Of a DNA stretch of 5,354 nucleotides, positions 1-5,354 are shown piece by piece. Made by a program: the position numbers and the translations under genes. The notes beneath the pieces are model-generated. The model ran no database searches, was not told the DNA's origin, and was given only the letters and a program-made list of their open reading frames with translations. Numbering within the stretch: position 1 is the first letter of the stretch; each line of letters starts with the position of its first letter. Source of the stretch: an uncultured Sphingomonadales bacterium (GTDB lineage: Bacteria > Pseudomonadota > Alphaproteobacteria > Sphingomonadales > Sphingomonadaceae). The stretch covers positions 1 through 5,354 of the forward strand of contig CAITOD010000074.1 of the NCBI GenBank assembly GCA_903893935.1, read 5' to 3'.

Positions 1-2
1 GG

Positions 3-1784
3 CCAGTTATCGGGCCAGTTGCCGGGAAAGTTGCCGGGCTGGCGCTTCGCCGCGCGGGTTTGTGCCTGACCGTTGCCGGTTTTGCGCTGGTGCAGCCGGG
101 CCTGGCGCTGGCGCAAAGCGCGCCTTCGGCAAGCCGGGTCGTGCCTGAAAGCCTGGCGCCGGTGCGCGCGCAGTCCGACGGATCGATCGACTTGCCCGAA
201 ACCGCGACAGCCGCAGCACCTCCGGGTTCCGACGCGCTCAATGTCAAAGTCGGCGGGGTGGTGATCGAAGGGCTCGAATCGACCATGCCCGAAGCGGGCC
301 AGGCAGCGGTGGTGGCCGAACGCAACGGGCTTGCCGGGCGGACGGTCAGCGTGGCCGAACTCTATGCCGCGGCCGGACGGATCGAAGCGGCGTTCAGCCG
401 CGGCGGCGACGTGCTGACCCGCGTGACTTTGCCGCCGCAGCATCTGACCGATGGCGGCGCGGTGCATTTCATGATCGTCGACGGCTTTATCGAAAGCGTC
501 GATGTCAGCAATCTGCCTGCTCCTGTGCGCAAGGCGGTGCGCCGTCGGCTGGCCGCGCTGGTGGGCAAGCGCGGGCTCAAATTCGCCGAGATCGAGCGCC
601 GCGTGCTGCTCGCCGGCGATACGCCCGGGTTGCAACTGCGTTCGGTGCTGGTGCACGGCGATGCGGTCGGGGCGACCCGGCTGGTGGTGTCGGGGCAGTT
701 TCGTCCGGTTTCGGCGAGCCTGAGCTTCGACAACAATCTGGGTTCGGCCTACAAATATGAAGCGTTCACGGTGCAGGCATCGCTCAATTCGGTGCTCGGG
801 CTGGGTGAACAGATCTACGGCACGCTGACCACCGGCCCCGATTTCGATCACCTGTTTTCAGGCGATCCGTACCGCCGCATCGGCGCGGTGGGTGCCACGG
901 TGCCGATCGGCAACGACGGGCTGACCATCAATCCGGAATTCACCCATGTCGACACTGCGCCGCGCGGGGGCGTGGCCACCACCGGTCTGTTCGAACGCGT
1001 TGCCTTGCGGGTCAGCTATCCGCTGATGCGCAGCCGGCGGGAAAACCTGACCGTCACCGGCGGCTTCGAGCTGAGCAGCGAATCCGAATATCCCGGCGGG
1101 ATCGAATTCAGCCACGACCGGCTGCGCTATGGCACGCTTGGTCTGACCTATTCGCAGTCGCTGGGCGACCGGGTCATCGTCAATGCCGATGGCGTGGTCA
1201 GCATCGGCACGTCCGGGCTCGGCGCGCGCACGCTGGCCGAAGCGGCCAGCAGCGGCATCGGCCTGTCGCGCCAGGGGGCCAACCCCGATTTCCGCAAGCT
1301 CGATCTGCATGTCAGCGTGAACGACCGCATCGGTGGCGGGTTCGAGCTGACCGGCGTGGTGCGCGGCCAGGCAACGTTCAGCGGCGCGCTGCCGGCAGCG
1401 GCAGAGTTCTCGCTCGATGGCAGCGATGCGCTGTCGAGCTTTGCGGTTGGCACGATCAATGTCGACAGTGGTGTGACCGGTCGATTCGAACTGGCGCATC
1501 CGGTCGCGGTACAGGCGGTGCGCGGCGCGCTGCTCACCCCTTACGCGTTCGGGGTGCTGGGCTATGGCCACGTATCCGATCCGACGATCGTGGAAGCCGC
1601 GGAATTGCACAGCTGGTCGGCAGGCGGCGGCTTGCGTCTGCTGATCGGGCCCGGCGCGAGCGGCATTTCGACAATCGGTTCGGTCGAAGTCAGCCACGGC
1701 CACGTGACCGGGGCACCGGGCGCCACGCCCCTGCAATCGGCCGATCCGACCCGCGTGACTGTCAACCTGACTTTCCGTTTCTGA
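3..1784 (+). CDS. TpsB outer-membrane transporter, ShlB/FhaC/HecB family (5' end outside window)
   Basis: Two-partner secretion transporter that exports the TpsA encoded just downstream through the outer membrane. The frame is open from the window edge with no ATG or GTG. The only in-window start candidate, TTG at 60, would drop the Arg-Arg n-region (codons 48-53) of a signal peptide whose core is LCLTVAGFALVQPGLALA, so the real start is probably upstream. Numbering from the TTG codon: predicted cleavage after A18 (base 113); Pro/Ala-rich linker 19-60; first POTRA about 61-148, opening NVKVGGVVIEGL; second POTRA about 150-215, with AGDTPG at 185-190 and an R-S-x-L-V-H-G segment; beta-barrel from about 220 (SFDNNLG at 222-228) to the end. 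The last residues, VNLTFRF, form an outer-membrane C-terminal strand ending in Phe, as recognised by the BAM machinery. Length fits the family (about 550-590 residues). Odd: LSSF (458-461) and FGVLG (497-501) stand where family members have VRGY/F and F-[GN]-D-x-G. The family call is secure; the start is unresolved. Confidence 0.93.
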   Translation, partial: PVIGPVAGKVAGLALRRAGLCLTVAGFALVQPGLALAQSAPSASRVVPESLAPVRAQSDGSIDLPETATAAAPPGSDALNVKVGGVVIEGLESTMPEAGQAAVVAERNGLAGRTVSVAELYAAAGRIEAAFSRGGDVLTRVTLPPQHLTDGGAVHFMIVDGFIESVDVSNLPAPVRKAVRRRLAALVGKRGLKFAEIERRVLLAGDTPGLQLRSVLVHGDAVGATRLVVSGQFRPVSASLSFDNNLGSAYKYEAFTVQASLNSVLGLGEQIYGTLTTGPDFDHLFSGDPYRRIGAVGATVPIGNDGLTINPEFTHVDTAPRGGVATTGLFERVALRVSYPLMRSRRENLTVTGGFELSSESEYPGGIEFSHDRLRYGTLGLTYSQSLGDRVIVNADGVVSIGTSGLGARTLAEAASSGIGLSRQGANPDFRKLDLHVSVNDRIGGGFELTGVVRGQATFSGALPAAAEFSLDGSDALSSFAVGTINVDSGVTGRFELAHPVAVQAVRGALLTPYAFGVLGYGHVSDPTIVEAAELHSWSAGGGLRLLIGPGASGISTIGSVEVSHGHVTGAPGATPLQSADPTRVTVNLTFRF

Positions 1785-1801
1785 CGCATTTGACCTTCAA
1801 C

Positions 1802-1805
1802 GGAG
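1802..1805 (+). promoter_or_regulatory. Ribosome binding site (GGAG) of the tpsA gene
   Basis: GGAG lies nine bases before the ATG at 1815, inside the 30-base gap after the tpsB stop (TGA, 1782-1784). It supports the ATG at 1815 as the start of TpsA, which is also followed directly by a good signal peptide. The gap has no room for a promoter and shows no hairpin with a T-run, so the two genes are most simply read as one transcript whose promoter is upstream of the window. Confidence 0.75.
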
Positions 1806-1814
1806 CGCAGACCC

Positions 1815-4800
1815 ATGCGTCTTTCCAGGCATAGACTGAACCTTACCGCCAGCGCGATGGCCCTTCTGGTGGCCACATCGGCGGCGCCGGCGCTCGCCAA
1901 CACGCTGCCCGCCAGCGGCACCGTAGTGGCCGGCAACGCCAGCATCGGCACCAGTGGAACGACGCTGACGGTCACCCAGTCGACGGCCAATGCGGTGATC
2001 AACTGGCAGAGCTTCAGCGTCGGTGCGGGCGACAAAGTGGTGTTTGTCCAGCCGAATTCGCAAAGCGCCACGCTCAACCGCGTAACGGGGCAGACGACGT
2101 CGGAAATCGCGGGCGATATCATCGCCAATGGCAGCGTTTATCTGATCAACCCGAACGGCATCCAGATCACGCCGGGCGGTACGATTTCGGTTGGTCGCGG
2201 CTTCGTCGCGTCGACGCTCGACATTGCCGACGCCGATTTCCTGTCGGGCAAAGGCAAGTTCACCGGCACCGGCGGCACGATCGCCAATGCCGGCACGATC
2301 ACGACCCAAACCGGCGGTTTTGTCGGGCTGCTCGCGGGCAATGTGTCGAACACCGGCACGATCCTCGCGCCCGCCGGCCACGTCGTGATCGGCGCGGGCG
2401 TGGTCGCCACGCTCGATGTCAATGGCGGCGGCTTCCTGCAAGTGGCGCTGCCCACCGGCGCGCAGCTTTCGGCAGACGGTTCGGCCGCGCTGCTGAGCGG
2501 TGCAGCGGCGCGCGATGCGGTGCGCAACATCGTCAACCTGCCGGGCAGCGTGAACGCGCAGAGCGCCAGTGGCACGTCGGGCAATATCGATCTTGGCGGC
2601 ACGATCAGCGTCGATGCGGCGAGCGGCGATGCCGGCCACATCAAAGTGCTGGGCAACAGCGTTTCTGGCAACGCCACGCTGACCGCGCGCGCGCTGGGAA
2701 CGACCGGCAACGGCGGTCTGATCGAAACTTCGGGCAATACCGTCGATTTCACGGGCTTTGCGATCAGCACGCTGGCGGCGCACGGGAAGACGGGTACGTG
2801 GCTGCTCGATCCGCTCGATCTGACAATCGATGCGACCGGTGCCAGCGCCTTGTCCGCCGCGCTGGCCAGCAACAGTGTGATCCTTGCAACGACCGGAACC
2901 AGCGATTCAACCGGAACCTCGAGCGCGACGGGTTCTGCCGTAGCCGTCAATCCCAGCGCTTATGGCACGGCCACGAGCGGCAATGGCGATATCAATATCA
3001 CCAGCGCGGTCAGTTGGTCGAGCACGAGCTCGCTGACACTGCAAGCCTATAACAACATCAACATTTCCGCCGCGATCAGTGCACCTGCGGGGACGCTGGT
3101 GCTGACGCCGGGCAACGGCCAGGCCTCTACCGGAACGGTCACCGCCACGGCGGCCGTGAATATCGGCACATTCAGTCTGACCAACGGCAGCTGGGTTCAA
3201 AACACGTCCACCCTGCCTTCGTTCAGCGCGACCGATTTCAGCTTTGACTTCGACAACGCGAACTTCCTGCGCGTCGCAGGCGGCGCGGGCACCGCGGCCA
3301 GCCCCTACCAGATCGTGGACGCTTACGGCCTGCAGGGCATCGGCTCGATGCAATATCTCACCTCGAGCTTTGTGCTTGCGGCGAACATCAATGCTGCGGG
3401 TACAGCAAACTGGAACAGCGGTTCGGGCTTCCAGCCGATCGGTTACGATCAGGGTGACAATGCGATTACCAACACGGCGGGTGGAAAGGGCTTTGCCGGA
3501 ACGCTCGACGGCCAGGGCCACACGATCAGCGGCCTGTTTATCAGCCAGGGCAGCAATTCGAACATCGGGCTGTTCGCGTATATCGGCGCCGGTGGCGTGG
3601 TGCAGAATCTGGGGCTGACTTCGGTTTCGATCACTGCCGACAGCTATGTTGGTGCGCTTGCGGGGCAGAATTTCGGTTCGATCATCAACAGTTATGCGAC
3701 AGGCTCGGTCAGCGAAGCCGATGCGGGCATAACCGGCGGCCTGGTCGGCTACAATGGCGGGGCAATTTCGGGCGGCTCATACTCGGCCGTCAAAGTCGTG
3801 GGCACCGACCTGGTCGGCGGTCTGGTCGGCGAAAATATTGCAGGAGGAACGATCACCGGCAGCTATGCCACCGGTGCGGTTACGCAAGGCGGCAACTCTG
3901 GTGCGGGCGGAGGCCTTGTCGGCATGAATTATGGTGCGATCACCGATTCCTATGCCACCGGGAAAGTCTCGGGCAGCACGCAAGTGGGGGGCCTGGTCGG
4001 GTTCAGCGCGGGCGGTGCGAGCATCAAGGGCAGCTATGCCACCGGGACGGTTTACGGTTCGGATTCTTCCAACGGTATTGTTGGCGGTCTGGTGGGCGAA
4101 AACGGAGGCATCATCGCCAACGATGCCAACGGTGCGACTTATGCCACCGGGGCCGTAACCGGGGTCATCAATGTCGGTGGTCTGGTCGGACAGCAGGATG
4201 CGACCGGTTCGATTACCGGCGCCTATGCTACCGGCAAAGTTACCAGTTCGACTTTGCCAACTTCGGTCGCCGGACCATCGTCAAATATTGGCGGTCTGGC
4301 CGGAGTCAATTCGGGCTCGATCACGCAAAGCTACGCAACCGGCAATGTCAGCGGGCTCAACTTTGTCGGCGGCTTGGTCGGGGCCAATTATGGCTCGATT
4401 TCAGATACCTATGCCACCGGATCGGTGGCGGCCGGCGCGGTCAAAGGCTTGGCGCAAGCCGGCGGGCTTGTCGGTCAAAACGCAGCTTTGCCGGGCAGCA
4501 AGGCCGCAGCGCCGTCAATCACCGACAGCTATGCCACCGGCGCGGTCAAAAGCAGCGACAAAACCGCAACTGCACTTGGCGGCCTGGTCGGTTCGAACAC
4601 CGGCACGATCACCGCGTCGTTTTTCGACACGCAGACCACCGGGCTGAATGACACCAACGGCGGCACCGGGATTACCACGGCCGCGCTGCAGAGCCTGGCG
4701 ACGTTCACGGCAGCGGGCTGGGCGATCGACAACGCCGGCAGCACGACCAACGCCTGGCGCATCTACGACGGCAGCACCGGGCCTTTGCTGCGCGTGTTCC

Positions 4801-5354
4801 TGACGCCGCTGACGATTACCGGAAATTCCGCGACCGTCACCTACGATGGGCAGGCGCATTCGGTCAGCGGCTATACGGTGCCCACCAGCGCCAATCTGGC
4901 CGAGATCCTGGGCAGCACGTCTGCGACCGCCACCGGGTCCAACGCCGGGACTTATACGGCCGCGCTCACCGGGCTTTATTCGAACCAGCAAGGCTATGAC
5001 CTGACCCTGGTGCCGGTTTCGCTGACGATCAATCCGGCCAATCTGACTGTGGTGACCGCCGGACTGATCGGCACGACCAGCAAGACGTATGACGGCACGA
5101 CAACTGCCACGCTGACCTCGGGCAATTTCCAGCTTTCCGGGTTCGCCAGCGGCCAGGGCGCAACCGTCAACCAGACGGTGGGCACGTATGCCTCGGCCAA
5201 TGCCGGCACGGGGATTACCGTGACCGCCAGCCTGACCCCGTCGAACTTCGTCGCCAATTCGGGCACCAATCTTGCCAACTATGCGCTGCCGTCGTCGGCC
5301 AGCGGCGCGATCGGCGTGATCACGCCGGCCAATGCGACGCTGACGTATGTCGCC
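1815..5354 (+). CDS. TpsA exoprotein, filamentous-haemagglutinin family, with GLUG repeats and MBG/YDG modules (3' end outside window)
   Basis: Secreted partner of the upstream TpsB. The frame runs 1180 codons with no stop, so the C-terminus is missing. Residues 1-28 are a signal peptide (basic MRLSRHR start, hydrophobic core, cleavage after ALA at 26-28). About 29-270 is the TPS/haemagglutination-activity domain that is recognised by TpsB POTRA domains and starts the beta-helix: NWQSFSV at 63-69, QPN at 79-81, LINPNGIQI at 110-118. A Gly-rich helical stretch with ETSGNTVDF leads to WLLDPLDLTID at 329-339, a junction common in large TpsA proteins. About 340-545 is Ser/Thr/Ala/Gly-rich and beta-rich, ending in ASPYQIVDAYGLQGIGS and FAGTLDGQGHTISGLF (560-575), the usual lead-in to GLUG repeats. 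GLUG repeats cover 611-943, and MBG/YDG modules start at 999. No cysteine was seen. Such proteins are usually surface or released adhesins; the ligand is unknown. The family assignment is strong, the adhesin role is inferred. Confidence 0.93.
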   Translation, partial: MRLSRHRLNLTASAMALLVATSAAPALANTLPASGTVVAGNASIGTSGTTLTVTQSTANAVINWQSFSVGAGDKVVFVQPNSQSATLNRVTGQTTSEIAGDIIANGSVYLINPNGIQITPGGTISVGRGFVASTLDIADADFLSGKGKFTGTGGTIANAGTITTQTGGFVGLLAGNVSNTGTILAPAGHVVIGAGVVATLDVNGGGFLQVALPTGAQLSADGSAALLSGAAARDAVRNIVNLPGSVNAQSASGTSGNIDLGGTISVDAASGDAGHIKVLGNSVSGNATLTARALGTTGNGGLIETSGNTVDFTGFAISTLAAHGKTGTWLLDPLDLTIDATGASALSAALASNSVILATTGTSDSTGTSSATGSAVAVNPSAYGTATSGNGDINITSAVSWSSTSSLTLQAYNNINISAAISAPAGTLVLTPGNGQASTGTVTATAAVNIGTFSLTNGSWVQNTSTLPSFSATDFSFDFDNANFLRVAGGAGTAASPYQIVDAYGLQGIGSMQYLTSSFVLAANINAAGTANWNSGSGFQPIGYDQGDNAITNTAGGKGFAGTLDGQGHTISGLFISQGSNSNIGLFAYIGAGGVVQNLGLTSVSITADSYVGALAGQNFGSIINSYATGSVSEADAGITGGLVGYNGGAISGGSYSAVKVVGTDLVGGLVGENIAGGTITGSYATGAVTQGGNSGAGGGLVGMNYGAITDSYATGKVSGSTQVGGLVGFSAGGASIKGSYATGTVYGSDSSNGIVGGLVGENGGIIANDANGATYATGAVTGVINVGGLVGQQDATGSITGAYATGKVTSSTLPTSVAGPSSNIGGLAGVNSGSITQSYATGNVSGLNFVGGLVGANYGSISDTYATGSVAAGAVKGLAQAGGLVGQNAALPGSKAAAPSITDSYATGAVKSSDKTATALGGLVGSNTGTITASFFDTQTTGLNDTNGGTGITTAALQSLATFTAAGWAIDNAGSTTNAWRIYDGSTGPLLRVFLTPLTITGNSATVTYDGQAHSVSGYTVPTSANLAEILGSTSATATGSNAGTYTAALTGLYSNQQGYDLTLVPVSLTINPANLTVVTAGLIGTTSKTYDGTTTATLTSGNFQLSGFASGQGATVNQTVGTYASANAGTGITVTASLTPSNFVANSGTNLANYALPSSASGAIGVITPANATLTYVA
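1899..2624 (+). other. TPS secretion domain (haemagglutination-activity domain) of TpsA
   Basis: This is the mature N-terminus of TpsA, residues about 29-270; the right boundary is approximate. In the family this right-handed beta-helix carries the secretion signal read by the TpsB POTRA domains. Visible hallmarks are NWQSFSV (63-69), VFVQPNS followed by ATLNRV, then IAGDIIANGSVYLINPNGI with NPNG at 112-115 (bases 2148-2159), and the repeated G-x-I-x-N-x-G-T-I strands after it. The position of the second motif, QPN, corresponds to NPNL in FhaB-like proteins. Confidence 0.88.
3645..4643 (+). repeat. Array of about eleven GLUG-type repeats in TpsA
   Basis: The consensus is about 28 residues: V-G-G-L-V-G-x-N-x-G-x-I-x-x-SYATG-x-V. 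The SYATG-type tails begin at residues 626, 655 (degenerate, SYSAV), 683, 712, 740, 775 (TYATG), 803 (AYATG), 839, 865 (TYATG), 905 and 935 (terminal SFFDTQTTG). Spacings are 29, 28, 29, 28, 35, 28, 36, 26, 40 and 30 residues, so the first half is regular and the second half carries extra loops of 7-12 residues. GLUG repeats (named for the G-L-[UV]-G signature) occur in large surface adhesins and IgA1-type metallopeptidases and should add rungs to a beta-helix. The DNA repeats as well: tatgccaccgg recurs at 3864, 3951, 4035, 4140, 4410 and 4530. Confidence 0.9.
4809..5354 (+). repeat. Tandem MBG/YDG-type modules of TpsA, third one cut by window end
   Basis: The first module starts at residue 999 with LTITGNSATVTYDGQAHSV (YDG at 1010-1012) and runs to LTINPANLTVV at about 1070-1080. 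The second has SKTYDGTTTATL (YDG at 1092-1094), then SGFASGQGATVNQTVGTYAS and a NYALPSS-like end, and closes with VITPANATLTYV at the window edge. The shared I-[NT]-PAN linker at 1072-1076 and 1169-1173 marks module boundaries and implies that a third module begins at about 5331. These Ig-like or ubiquitin-like folds usually occur as long stalk arrays in very large surface proteins. The split between MBG and YDG subtypes is from recognition of the TYDG core and is less certain than the module pattern. Confidence 0.78.

Noticed and set aside
18..38. Short direct repeat gttgccggg at 18-26 and 30-38
   Set aside because: It encodes V-A-G twice in the region just before the signal peptide core. 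It is too short and too GC-simple to be called an attachment site, operator or mobile-element end.
858..1736. Minus-strand frame of 292 codons opposite the TpsB barrel
   Set aside because: It lies fully within tpsB on the opposite strand, has an Arg/Ala/Gln-rich composition with no domain, and no ribosome binding context. It is a shadow of codon bias.
1785..1814. Possible terminator or promoter between the two genes
   Set aside because: The gap is 30 bases, has no stem followed by a T-run and no recognisable -35/-10 pair. It holds only the ribosome binding site.
1797..2783. Long open minus-strand frame of 328 codons opposite the start of tpsA
   Set aside because: It overlaps the strongly supported TpsA signal peptide and TPS domain. 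Its protein is Arg/Ala-rich with no recognisable motif, as expected for the complement of GC-biased codons.
2138..2950. Minus-strand frame of 270 codons, Pro/Ser/Val-rich
   Set aside because: It is antisense to the Gly/Thr/Ala-rich repeats of TpsA, which give a repetitive hydrophobic shadow. There is no signal or domain logic, and it overlaps another shadow frame.
4171..4647. Plus-strand frame of 158 codons inside the GLUG region in a different frame from TpsA
   Set aside because: It is nested within the GLUG array and made of Arg/Pro/Ser repeats that mirror the repeat DNA. It has no independent start signal.

Overview
The window holds one two-partner secretion (TPS, type Vb) locus read left to right on the + strand, and it is cut at both ends. 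The DNA is GC-rich, and the third codon position is strongly biased to G/C in both genes. Together with the TpsB-then-TpsA order and the style of the passenger (TPS domain, WLLDP junction, GLUG repeats, MBG/YDG modules), this suggests an alphaproteobacterium, perhaps a sphingomonad. That placement is an inference from general familiarity. No taxonomic marker gene is present.

Positions 3-1784 encode an outer-membrane TpsB transporter of the ShlB/FhaC/HecB family: signal peptide, two POTRA domains and a beta-barrel ending in a C-terminal Phe. Its true start probably lies upstream of the window. A 30-base gap (1785-1814) carries a GGAG ribosome binding site and no visible terminator.

From 1815 to the window end, an uninterrupted frame of 1180 codons encodes the secreted partner TpsA, whose stop is beyond the window. 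In order it has a signal peptide, a haemagglutination-activity/TPS secretion domain with an NPNG motif, a WLLDP-type junction, a Ser/Thr/Gly/Ala-rich beta-rich stretch, about eleven GLUG-type repeats, and the start of an MBG/YDG module array that continues past the edge.

The expected mechanism is the family one. Both proteins cross the inner membrane by Sec, the POTRA domains of TpsB bind the TPS domain of TpsA in the periplasm, and the passenger is threaded through the barrel and folds outside as a long beta-helix. The likely role is a surface or released adhesin, but the ligand cannot be read from the sequence.

This is a member of a known system class. The most unusual point is in the transporter: the two conserved barrel motifs that normally form the Arg-Asp 'lid-lock' (VRGY/F in loop L6 and F-[GN]-D-x-G in the barrel wall) appear as LSSF and FGVLG, so both charged partners are missing together. 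No RNA gene, insertion sequence, CRISPR array or convincing minus-strand gene was found.
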